Shown: positions 1 to 11,019 of the stretch, in pieces | Layout: every line of letters begins with the position of its first letter | How positions within the stretch are numbered: position 1 is the first letter of the stretch | NCBI GenBank assembly: GCA_023014335.1 | Contig: JAECYW010000024.1 | Location: 744,001-808,000 of the forward strand | Direction: 5' to 3' | DNA: 64,000 nucleotides | Source of the DNA: Galerina marginata | Taxonomy: Eukaryota; Basidiomycota; Agaricomycetes; Agaricales; Galerinaceae | Notes under the pieces: model-generated | The model's input: the letters and a program-made list of their open reading frames with translations, nothing else | Told to the model about the DNA's origin: nothing | The model's database searches: none | Program-made: the position numbers and the translations under genes

Positions 1-100
1 TTGGACATTCGTTAGGCGGGTTGACTGGAGTCGATGACAGGAGGGTGAAAAACGTGTCGAAGTTGACCTGCTTCAACTGGTATCATCTGTGGACAACGGC

Positions 101-2022
101 CTAGGTTGCCAATGCGAGAGACGCAGAGATAAGGGGCAGAACATTCCGTGAGTTTCCTGCCAACAGTCTCAACCGGGCGCTCCGCTCGGCACTAGCTTGA
201 CCTAAAACGCCAGCATGGCGTATTCGAGTACGAGTCAATCCGCCCATAATCCGTCTAGCTTGTACTGCTTTCTTCGCTGCCGTCTCTCTGGCAACGAAAC
301 CTGAAAGGAGGGGATACGTCGCCAACTTTATCTGCCGCCTGGAAGGAAATGTAGGCAACTTCAGGACAGCAGGAACTCGTTCCATGATTCGTGGCGTTAT
401 TTCCGAGTCTGGATAGGGGAAGATTCGTCGAAGTGGGCCAGATACAAATGAATCCAATTTAGTTGCAAATGATGCACCGACACCATTCGCATTCCTGCAG
501 GAGAGAAGTCGCTGGCTTGCGAAAGAAGTGTACGCCGACTGGCAGGCTATGTTGAAGTTCGAAACTCGGACGGGCAGTGGTCAATGGAGAGCACACGTCG
601 TAAGGAAAGGGCAGTTGGACGGAACTATAGAAAGCCAATGTAGGTTCGTTTCGTACTCTTGAAGAGGAGAGAAGAACAGATCAACTTACCCAGACGCCTG
701 CTCCAACTTAAGCCCGAAAATATCGAGACTCCCGATGAATCAAGAGGTCAAGAGCTATGCATAGTTTGAACACGGAAAACACTGGACCCAGGAAGGTGAC
801 TAATGCAAACTATGCGAAAAGAGTAGGTCAGTTAAGCGTATCATTGGATAGTGGGAAATAAGCGCGTTTCTTACCAGCTAGATGAGGCTGAAGTGCTTTG
901 TAGTCGTGGAAGACGGTCGGTAACGCGACGGAATGCTCAAGGCATCGAACAGTCCAGATAAGAGGGTGATGGGATTCAAGGAATTGCAGCCAATGTGACT
1001 GGCGTTGAGGGTAGAACGGGTAAAAGAAAAAGTAGAAAGCAAAGTGGACAGTGGGTCTGCCGAAGCGCCGCTCTAAATTTACACCTCCCTATTGGCTGGA
1101 TCAATGACCGGTCTGATCGCTCAGTATTGCCGAAATCCGGTTTCCACAACCAGAACGATAACATTAATCTCTCATCGATTTCCACCTTGATCCTACATTT
1201 CCGCCTGTCAGGTCATCCTGCTGCACCATTAACGGCAGTTTAAATGCTTTCCTCTTCCGAGTCATGCAGTTGCATTTCTTTGTCACCGTCTTCCAAGCTG
1301 GTTTCTGTTTTACTTCTTACATTTTCCGTATGCGCATGCCTGTTCGGTAGACCACCCACGCAGGAATCTAGGAAGAAAGTAATCTCGCAAGGGTGTTCAG
1401 AGAAACGTGGACCCCCTACCACGATTCTGATTCCTTACGATCACCCCTTTCTATCCACTGTTCCTGCGTAGAGGGTTGGAGGTCTTGCGCCGTGTTTCTG
1501 CTCTTGTCATCTTCCAGCTTTTTTCTTGAGATAAATAAACTTACCTTCCTACTGGCTAGATTTCCGATGCTCGAGCTCATAATACCACTCCACAAGGGCT
1601 GCTTGACTGCCCTTCCGAATAACCACCTCGGCAAAACCTGCTCCGACGCACGCCAATGGTTTCGAAAGCGGTGACCAGGGGGGTATGTCTCTCTGCATAG
1701 TTACACCTGCTGGCACTAAGCGAGCAATCTCCCTTTGTAGTCTAAGAACTCTATCGCCTGGGCGTGCGACCTTCGTTTCTCGGTATTCTTCTGACTTCAT
1801 GAGCTTTGACTCTCTGTAGCTAATATTCAATTTTCCGCAGGAGGATGAATCCCCGCAATCAAACCCACCAACCAGCCTCCGCAAAACTGACCAATCAATA
1901 TAAATTACTTCTTCAAGAATCCTCATCGAAATAGCGGGTATCAGGTGAGCAAGCAAACTCGCAGCAGTTCTGAACCTATCCTCCATCTCATAATACACCT
2001 CCGTCCTTACCACATTTTTCAA
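101..2022 (-). pseudogene. Remnant of NACHT-linked partner gene, unit 1
   Basis: I do not recognise the protein. Short coding stretches recur in the other units in the same order on the minus strand. One near 1850 reads DCGDSSSCGKLNISYRES. Another near 1600-1665 reads KPLACVGAGFAEVVI. A third near 390-440 reads GPLRRIFPYPDSEIT. A likely intron with gtaagt donor lies near 626-690. No continuous reading frame joins the stretches: frames switch and stops intervene, so it is probably a decayed gene or one with many introns I cannot join. It lies about 1 kb downstream of NACHT copy 1 on the same strand. Homology to units 2-5 is seen directly; the pseudogene status is inferred. Confidence 0.45.
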
Positions 2023-2099
2023 ACAGCTTCACATATGTCTAATCCATTGACCATACCTTCTGCGTTAATGGAACAGGTACAATACTTGATCGCACAAGT

Positions 2100-3047
2100 G
2101 TCACTAAAAAGAAAGCCGCGTGGCTACGGCGAGTGAAAGTAGATGATGCGTGTGCTAATTTAATCGACTCCACAAAGGCGCTGCTCTCGGTATAATACTT
2201 CGTCAACACCGGCTCGCAGGGAGGTCAGAAGTCGATCCTGGTTAGTGTTGGAAAGGCATACAGGTTTGAGACAAAAATCAAATAAATCTTCGAGATTAGG
2301 CATAGGAGAATTAACAAGCCCAAATCCAGTTGTTTTCTCGTTTCCACCAAGCTACCCGAGCACGCCGATGCCGATCCAAAATCCATTCATTGCAACAAGA
2401 CCCCACTGGCAGAAAGCTTCGTGGCAAATCATGTACCGTGATAAGAGGATCATCATATTTCCCTGCTGATGGAGGAAGCGCCGGAAAATAATTATCAAAA
2501 GTCAACATCCGTGCGCGGTGAATAGTCCCTAAGAATCTGGCAAAGGTAATAAGCTGGAGTCCATGTATCATTTAATAATCTGTGCGCTAACGACATCTGT
2601 GCAAATTGGTACGGGTCTGCGTCCCTTGTGTTAAAATTAGACGCAAACCGGTGGGTTGAACCATATAATATATTGTTGTCCTCGCCTCGCCCACCTCCAA
2701 AACCAAGCCAAGTACCAGGAACTCTGGGCAGGAGACAAGTTGGGATGTGAAGGCCATTGCGAACGCCAAGATAGACGTTCTTTCTGGACTGGCGAACAGG
2801 TGTAGCTTGACTCGGAGAGGCTGGTGTCGCAGACTTGTGGCATGGTGAGGGATGAAATGAGAAACAGATTCACAGCAGATGAAGGGTGTAAAAACTAGCT
2901 GGGTGGATTGGTAGCTTGTGAACAAGGACAGAGTCGCATTTGGGGGCAAGCACAATTGGTCATGATGCTACATAGATAGCCGAAAATCTGAAGGACTATG
3001 ATAGGTGAGCATTGGGAATAAGGTACAAGGCGTATGACTTTACTCGT
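2100..3047. other. Spacer and 3' flank of NACHT copy 1, no gene seen
   Basis: No supported gene. About 150 bases before the NACHT stop (roughly 2895-3047) are a conserved 3' flank shared by the units, including a ggattggtagcttgtgaac block also near 7975 and in changed form near 49705. The rest (2.1-2.9 kb) is missing from unit 2. Confidence 0.4.
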
Positions 3048-5478
3048 TTAAGATCGCTCTTGTTCTGCCCTAGCCAAGTATCGCGCGATTTCTTGTTTCA
3101 CCGCTCTTTTCCTATTTTGGCGCTGCCGGGATAACGGACCAAACTTGTGTTGAGATGCCAAGATGGTCAGCTCTTCCGAACTTGCGGATTGCGGTAGTAC
3201 ATGCACAAGGAATCTTAGCGCCAGGCCAAAGGCTGAGTCTGATTTGACCATGTTGCTTAAATGCCAACGCAAAATCAATCCCCTCCGACTTTTGAGCAAC
3301 TGCCACCGGACTATCTGTGCTGCTTCCGATGAATGTGTTTTGTGCACTATTTTGCGCCAGAGCCAAGGTGTGTTTCTTTGCTGTCTATATTTTCGTTTGA
3401 GCGTGGAGAGAGATGGCGTTATTTGTTCCAGATGATTGGCGATATAGTTGATAAAGTAGATTGCTGCGGTTGTATACCTTTCGCCGGTAAATGTGTAAAC
3501 CCCGGATCGATGAGGGTCTTCGAGGAATTCCACAATAAAGAGACGATATTCCGATGTGTCATGTGCCCAGGATAAAAGGGAAAGCTTGTCCAGATTGAGC
3601 TGAGCGACAGTAAGTGCGAACAATTCAAACAAAATACCGCGGTAGAGATATCCATTGATCTCCACCTTAACAACGGAGACCAAAGCGGTCAAACAAGAAT
3701 CAGCATACATGCTTCCCAGTATTCGCTTAACAAGGCAATCAAAAATTTGAAGTTGCTCGTCATAAAGATGAGCAGCGCCGTCAAAAGTCTAGATCGTTGA
3801 TTTGACTTCTTGTTCGCAAAATAAAAGGAGAGAAAAAGGACATACCCATTGTCTTATCGCTGCAAAAAAGTAGGGAATGTGACAATGACATACCTGTTCC
3901 ACCAGATAGGAAGCTACCGAGGACTTTGCTATGGTCTCTCGAAGCTCCAGAGTAGGGGCAGCACCGTGAAGGTGGTGCACGAGATTGTACGGCCTGTCAA
4001 TAGTCGGAATATCTTGAGAGGGTCGTAAGATAGTATTCTTGATTGCAGTGACAGTACCGACCTTTCAAGCAAAGAACAGCAAATCCGTCATGTCGCAATG
4101 GAGCATTAATCCAGAATTGCTTTGATCGAGATTGGTCGAAGAGAAAGTCTCCAAGAGATGCATGAAAAATGTGCAGGAAGTCTCCTGGCCCGTGCAAGCT
4201 CAGACCTTCCTTAAAGGTGACGAGCGACGTTATATCAGATAACAGCACTGGAATATCCCCGGTGTCGAGTGACAAGAATGTCTCCATTTCGCTTACTGAC
4301 TGAGGACTGGGGGAGAGAAACTCGAGAGCGAGGATCTGCATGACGGTCTCTAAATCACCCACAGACCAAAAGATGTGCATGTACAGAGCGTCAAGTTCGG
4401 CAAAAGGCATATCGTGTCGGACAATTCGGATTCCGAGAATAATTTCTAACCGCTGAGGTGGGCGATGCCGACTGGATTTAATAAATTTAACCACCGTCGA
4501 AGCGTAAATAAACTGGCCCGAAGACTTATCGACCAGGGTCTGTAAGGCGTCTTCAGATGGCCAGGTTGGCGCAATCTGAGCGTGAAATGGATGGGAGTTC
4601 TTGATTTCGAAGAATTTGTCATGGAGAAAAACACGAATGTCTTCGGATGGGAGGTAGTTGTCATCAAGCGGGTTTCGAGTGGATACTTGACTGAGATATC
4701 CGAAACCGAAGGCACCTCTGATATCGGGTTCCGGGCGACTCGCGATGAGGAATAACAAAGGAACGTGGTGTTGCTGAAGAGATTTCGAAATTGCCTCCAG
4801 GATTTTGACTTGACTGTTCCTGTCCTCGCACTCGTCTAGGCCATCTATAATAACAACACGGGCGGGAGTTGTAGAGTTGAAATAGTCAGAATCAATATGT
4901 TCTTGCAGAGGCTCGACGATAAGGGAAACGATTTGCGAATCAAGCGAGCGGGTGAAGATCAGTGGATCGTGTTCAATGGTTCCAATTATGCGATTCCTAA
5001 TATTCGGGAAACATAAAGAAGCCTGGTAGGCAATGGTTGGGATAATAGAGCGCCAGTGATTCCGGGTTGAATCGAAGCGTGAAAAGAAGTAGCTTGCGAC
5101 CAGGATGCCTTCCTTTGCACAGAGCTCCGCGATGGACCGAGCGATGGCCGACTTCCCTGACCCCGCTGGGCCATAAACCCACATAATCAATGCATTTCGT
5201 GTCTCCGGGTCGGCGTTGTGAATCCAGTCCATAATCTTCTTCAGCACGGCGACTCGAGTATTTGGATGGCATTTCGGAGGGTCGTAAACGTTATCGGAGT
5301 CATGGAAAGCTGCAGGCGATGTAGCCTCGAGCAGGCGTTCGAATGGATCTATGAGCCATTTATTTAATTTTACAACCTCTTAAATTTGACCAGTGCTTGC
5401 ACCTTTAGATATTGTATTGTTTTGGTGAAAGGTCCCTCCTGTGATCAAGATTTGAGAACCGGATATTACGCTGGGCAT
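3048..5478 (-). CDS. NACHT-domain NTPase (NLR-like), tandem copy 1, intact
   Basis: Predicted STAND-class signalling ATPase of 756 residues. Exons run 5478-5403, 5348-4062, 4012-3846 and 3788-3048; introns are 54, 49 and 57 nt with GT-AG ends, and the reading frame stays open across all joins. Exon 1 encodes a short Gly/Asn-rich leader, starting MPSVISGSQILITGGTFHQ. The NACHT core follows: Walker A GPAGSGKS at residues 85-92, Walker B VVIIDGLDECED at 190-201, and a sensor-like LIASRPEPD near 226. The C-terminal third (exons 3-4) ends in a basic helix, KRAVKQEIARYLARAEQ, and matches no family I know. No WD40, ankyrin or TPR repeats are visible. Such NTPases are thought to act in fungal recognition or programmed cell death, but the role here is inference. 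The start is the first ATG before the conserved leader. Confidence 0.85.
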
Positions 5479-5559
5479 GACTGCTCCAGCAAATGGAACT
5501 GCTGATGAAGGAGGAATAAGTACAAGCCGTGGGTGCGCAAAGGTCGGTGGGATTAAATT

Positions 5560-5640
5560 CCCTCCTGCCATTGGAGGGAAAAAATAAATTGCATTGCAAT
5601 AGAAGCGACGTGGATAAATATAAATGACAGTCAATCGGGA
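5560..5640 (-). promoter_or_regulatory. Conserved upstream block of NACHT copy 1
   Basis: About 70 bases are almost identical to the block upstream of NACHT copy 2 (10635-10705). Both contain a TATA-like ATATTTATCC on the minus strand, about 130-145 bases before the ATG. Sequences around it diverge more. Read as a core promoter or 5' leader kept after duplication; no transcript evidence. Confidence 0.4.
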
Positions 5641-5718
5641 TGACACATGAGAGGAGCTTGCACGTGTGTTAATACTCTCGGAAACCCGGTGTTCAGCCAT
5701 TGGACCATGCCGGTTAAT

Positions 5719-5740
5719 CTACTACTACTACTACTACTAC
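5719..5740. repeat. Trinucleotide microsatellite (CTA)7
   Basis: Seven perfect tandem CTA/TAC units lie just upstream of NACHT copy 1. The equivalent place in unit 2 lacks it, so it arose after the duplication. Confidence 0.9.
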
Positions 5741-5995
5741 AAAGAATTTCCCATAACATAGAAGACGCGAACAGAGTGAGTGTGAAAGGGCTGGTTTTGT
5801 GGTGTTAAAAAAGACCTCACGGGCCTCACCCCCAGAACAGCGGCAATATCAGACCACGTCGACCACGGCATTCATCACTGACATGAATTAATTCCCACAC
5901 GATAAAGGCGCCTTGATTACCAGCTTCTCGCTAATCTCGAAACACGTTGACACTGCCCTCTCCGTCGATTTGAAAGCCTTAATCGTTAATACAAG

Positions 5996-7950
5996 TTAGC
6001 CCGAGAGGAGAGTGTTGTCAACATAGGGAGGAAGTACTCCGCAGGTTTGAAATCCTCCACACCCGTTGCTTCGCCCGCCACCAAGGGGATGAGAACGCCA
6101 CCATGGTTGAATAAGGGCTCCTTTGCTCCAACGGCTGCATACCCTACAGCGTTCACCGCGGTATGTAATCAACGGAGGCCGGGATACCTCCCTTTCACAT
6201 ACATTACCTCGACAAAAGCGTTGTTCAGCATTGTTTTCAAGAAAAATGTCCAGCCAGGAGCTAGTGCGTGCGTCGGTGCTGGCATATACGAGTATACGAG
6301 ATAAACTGATGCAGTTGACGGATATTCCTGTGTTGGACGTTGCGAAATGGGCGGAACTGGACATTCATTATGTGAGCTGGTTGGCAATGGTATGAAGCTG
6401 AAATTACGCGTCGAAGTTGGCCTGCATGTCAGGTCGAACAACCGGGATGATATGTGGGCTGCCACCCAGCTTGACAATGACAGGGACGTAGATGTAAGGC
6501 GCAGAACATTTTCGCCTACTGCAAGAGAGAAGTTGCTGACCTACTACCAATGGGGTATCCGCCGGCTGGTAGACGAGATTGAGGGTCGAAACTTGGATGG
6601 GCAGTGGTCAATGGAGCATATGTCGTAAGAAAAGGGTTGGTGGTAGTTGGACGGAACTATAGAAAGCCAAGGTAGATTCATTTCGTGCTCTTGAAGAGAA
6701 AAGAGGAACAGACCAGCTTACCCAATTGCTTCAAGCCCGAAAATATCGTGACCTATGCATAGTTTGAACACGGAAAACACTGGACCCAGGATGGCGACTG
6801 ATGAAAACTATGCGAAAAGAGTAGGTCAGTCAAGCGTTTTATTGATAGTAAGCGAGCTGGATGAGGCTGAAGTGCATTGTCGTCTGGGAGGACAGTAGGT
6901 AACGCGACGCAATGCTCGCCACGTCAGAAAACAGATCATGTGGAGATTTGAACCCCTTCAAGGCATCGAACAGTCCAAATAAGAGGGTAATGGGATTCAA
7001 GGAATCGCGAACATTGTTACTGACGTTGAGTTGCTGGTGGGACGAGTGAAAGAAAGTAGAAGGGAAAGCAAAGTGGACAGTGAATTTGCCGAAGCGCCGT
7101 TCTAAATTTACGCCTCCTGGATCAATGATCGGTTTGATCGCTCAGCGCTCAGCGTTTGAATCCGGTTTCCGCAACCCAAACTTGACCCGAACGATGACAT
7201 AGTCTCTCTTCGATTTCTCACCTAGCTCCTCCATTTGCGTCGGAGTACTCACTGTCAATCATCCTCCTGCACCATTAACGGTGGTCTGGACGCTTTCCTC
7301 TTCCGATTCTGAAGCTGCTCAGTCAGGCATGCACTTTTTGTTCCAAATTCCTGCGTATTGGGTTGAAGGACACACAGGTCTTGCGCCGTGTTTCTGCTCA
7401 TCTGAAAACTCGCCAACTTCGGGTCATCTTCCAGCAGTTTCTTGAGATAAATAACCTTAACTTCAAGTTCCAACTGGCTAGATATTCCGATGTTTGAGCC
7501 CATAATGCCACCTCACAAGTGCCACTTTGCTGGCCGTCTGAATTACCACCTCGCCAAAACCTGCTCCGACGCACGTCAGTGGTTTTTGAAAGCGGTGGTT
7601 CGATGGGTATGTGTCTCTGCATAGTTACAACCGCCTGATGTGGCCAACAAAGCTTTTCTGTTGTACCAGTTGTATGGCACATATACAGTTGACTGTCAAA
7701 GCACCCACTTAGGATTGCGGCCGGCAGAAATAGCCTCGCAGAGGTACTAAGCGAGAAATCTCTCTTCGCAGTTCAAAAACTCTAGCGCCTGGGCGTGCGA
7801 CCGTCGTTTCTTGGTATTCTTCATGAACTTTGACTCTCTATGACTAATATTGAACCTCCTGCAGGACAACGAACCCCCGCAATCAAATCCACCAACCAGC
7901 CTCCGCAATGCCAAGTAATCAATATAAATTACTTCTTTCAAGAATCCTCA
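5996..7950 (-). pseudogene. Remnant of NACHT-linked partner gene, unit 2
   Basis: Homologous to the unit 1 remnant. The stretch near 7860 reads DCGGSLSCRRFNISHRES. Near 7531-7590 it reads KPLTCVGAGFGEVVI, in the same frame as unit 1, followed by a conserved ALV-x-W-x-Y-x-L-x-HR tail. Shared noncoding DNA includes a ggaactatagaaagccaa block (6650s) also present near 620. Frames are broken by stops between the conserved pieces. The segment joins the NACHT copy 2 3' flank at about 7958 with a deletion relative to unit 1. The protein is not recognised. Confidence 0.45.
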
Positions 7951-8100
7951 TCGAAATAGCGGGCTGGCTGGATTGGTAGCTTGTGAACGAGGACGGAATC
8001 GCATACTAAGACAAGCGCAGTTCCATAAATAGCAAAAAATCTGAAGGACGATGATAGGTGAGTGTTTGGAATAAGGTACAAAGAATACAACTTCACTCAT

Positions 8101-10548
8101 TTAAGATCGCTCTTGTTCTTGCCTTGCTAAATATCGCGCAATTTCTTGTTTTACAGCTCTTTTCCTATTAGGGCGCTTCCGCGATAACGGGCCAAACGCG
8201 TGTCGAGACGCCAAGATGGTCAGCTCTTCCAAACTCGCGGCTCGTGGTAGTACATATACAAGGCATCTCAGCGCCAGGCCAAATGCTCGGTCTGATGTGA
8301 GCATGCTGCTTGGACCCCAAGGTGGAATCAACTCCCTTCGAACTTTTAGCAACTGCCACTGGACTACCTGCGCTGCATCCGATGAATTCGATTTTTGCAC
8401 TATTTTGCGCCAGCGCCAAGGTGTGTTTTTTTGTTGTATATATTTTCGTTTGAGCGTGGATAGAGATGGTATCATTTGTTCCAGGTGGTTGGAGATGTAC
8501 TTGATAAAGTACGCTGCCGCGGTTGCATACCGTTCACCGGTTAATGTGTAAGTCCCACATCGAGAAGCGTTTTCGAAGAATTCCAAAATAAAGCGACGGT
8601 AGACTGGTGCGAGATGTGCCGAGAATGAGAATGAAAGCTTGTCGAGGCTGAGCTGATCTTTACGGCAAAGTGAGAACAACTTTTTCAGTAAAACTTCGGG
8701 TTTGCCGTGGCGTACATTGATCTCCAACTTAACAATGGAGACCAAAGCGGTCAGACGCGGATCAGTATACATGTTACCCAGTATTCCCCTAGCAGAGTGA
8801 TCAAAACGCTGAAGCTGCTCGTTGTAAAGATCAGCAGCGCCGTCTATATTCTAAATCGTGACCTGTTCTCCTTGTCTGCAAAAGAAAAGGCGGAAAACGG
8901 ACGTACCCATTGACTTATGGTTGCAAGTAAGTTAGGAACAAAACCACGAACTCCTTGCTCTACCATATAGGATGCAAGCGAAGACGTCGCTATCTTCTCT
9001 TGAAGCTCCAGAGTAGGTGCAGCACCCCGAATATGGAAACTGAGATTGTAGAAGTTGTCATTGTTCTTCAATCGGGTCAAATCTTTATGGAGTCATGAGA
9101 TAGGATACTGTTTCGCAGTGACAAAACCGACCTTTCAGGTAAAAAACAGCAAATTCGGCGTGTCGCAATGGAGCATTGATCCAGAATTGCTTCGATCGAG
9201 ATGCGTCGAAGAGAAAGTCGCCAAGAGATGCATGAAAAACACGCAGGACGCTCCCTGGCCCGTCAGAGCTTCGCCCCTCCGCGACGGAAACAAGCGATGT
9301 TAAATCACATAGCAATAACGGAATATCTCCATTATCGAGCGACAACAATGTTTCCATTTTGTTTACTGTGTAGGGAATGTTGGAGAGCAGCTCGAGGGCA
9401 AGGACCTGTATAGCGGCCTCTGGATTAACCACAGACGAAAAGATATGGATGTACAGAGCGTCAAGTTCGGCAAAAGGCAGCTCATGTTGCGCAGGACGGA
9501 TTCCAAGGATAATTTCTAAGCGCTGAGGTGGGCGATAACGAGTGGATTTAACAAATTTAACCACCGTCGAAGCGTAAATAAACTGGCCTGAAGATTTATC
9601 AACTAGGACCTTTAAGGCGTCCTCGGACGGCCAGATGGCTGGAATCTGGGCACGAAATGGATGGGAATTCTTGATTTCGATGAATTTGTCACGGAGAAAA
9701 AGTCGAATATCTTCAGATTGGAGGTAGTCATCATCGAGGGGATTTCAAGTCGAGATTTGACTTAGGTACCCGAAACAGAAGGCAGTTCGGATGTCAGGCT
9801 CGGGGCGACTTGCGACGAGGAATATGAAGGGAAGCTGGTGTTGTCGAAAAGCCTGTGAAATAGCATCTAGGATTTTGATTTGACCGTCCATGTCCTCGCA
9901 TTCATCTAGACCATCTATAACAACGATACGGGGGGCATTTCGAGTGTTAAAATATCCAGCCCCGATATGCTCTTGAAGAGGTCCAGCAATGAGAGAGGAT
10001 ATCTGTGTTTTGAGCGAGCGGCTAAAAATGAAAGGATCGTGGTTTATAGCTCCTGCTATCCGATTCCGTATATCCGGAAAACATAAAGAAACCTGATAAG
10101 CGATTGTTGCTATCAAGGATCGTCCGTGGTTCCGGGTAAGATCAAGCCTAGAAAAGAAATAAGTGGCAACAAGGATGCCTTCTACCTCGCAGAGCTCTGC
10201 AATGGATTGAGCGATGGCGGACTTTCCCGACCCCGCTGGGCCGTAAAGCCACATAATTAATGCATTTCGCGTCTCCGGGTCTGTGCCATGAATCCAATCC
10301 ATAATTTTGTTGAGTACGGCCACTCGGGTATTTGGATGGCATTTCGGAGGGTCGTAAACGTCATCGGAGTCATGGAATGCAGCAGGCGATGTAGCCTCGA
10401 GCAGACGGTCGAATGGATCTATAAACCACATATTCATTTTTACAACCTCTTGAATTCAACGAGTACTTGTACCTTTAGATATTGTATTGTTTTGGTGAAA
10501 GCTTCCGCCTGTGATCAAGATTTGAGAACCGGATATTACGCCAGGCAT
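8101..10548 (-). pseudogene. NACHT-domain NTPase copy 2, interrupted by a nonsense codon
   Basis: Same four-exon plan as copy 1: 10548-10473, 10418-9132, 9082-8907 and 8850-8101, with introns of 54, 49 and 56 nt. Walker A GPAGSGKS and Walker B VVIDGLDECED are present. After the sensor region the frame meets TGA at 9747-9745, where the other copies have CGA or GGA, so translation would end after 249 residues, past the NACHT nucleotide-binding core but before the C-terminal region. Beyond the stop, the frame is open to the normal end with the usual basic C-terminus. A single transition at a CpG would explain the lesion. A truncated NACHT-only product is possible, but decay is the simpler reading. 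Confidence 0.8.
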
Positions 10549-10634
10549 GACTACGGCGCTCTCGCAAAGGAAAGTCTCGACGATGGAGGAATGAGTTCAA
10601 GACGTGGGTGCGCCAAGGTCTGTGGGATGAAATT

Positions 10635-10705
10635 CCCTCCTGCTATTGGAGGGAAAAAATAAATTGCATTGCAGTAGAGGCGACGTGGATAAATATAACT
10701 GACAG
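10635..10705 (-). promoter_or_regulatory. Conserved upstream block of NACHT copy 2
   Basis: This block matches 5565-5635 almost base for base, including the TATA-like element on the minus strand. Upstream of it the two units diverge. Putative core promoter, by conservation only. Confidence 0.4.
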
Positions 10706-11019
10706 TTGGCGCATCGGATTTCCCATAACATAGAAGATGCGAACACAGAGGGCAGTGTGAAAGGGCCGCTTCAGTAGTGTTAAACAAGAGCTCAGTTCTA
10801 GCACAGAGGTTATCTCAGACCACGACCACGGCGTTCGTCGATCATCACTGACAAGAATTTATAGCTGACACGTAAAAGCAGTTCTTGTCCTTGATTTACC
10901 AGTCTCGTTTTTTCTTCCTTAAATCGTCGATTGAAATCAGCATTGATTACTTGATATTCAGTTTTCCAAGAAATGACACTGCCCTCTCCGTCATTTCGCG
11001 AGTTTCCTGCCAACCTTCT

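Noticed and set aside
6935..6965. Possible tRNA T-arm (minus strand ggggttcaaatctcc)
   Set aside because: The stem does not pair and no acceptor or anticodon arm is found.
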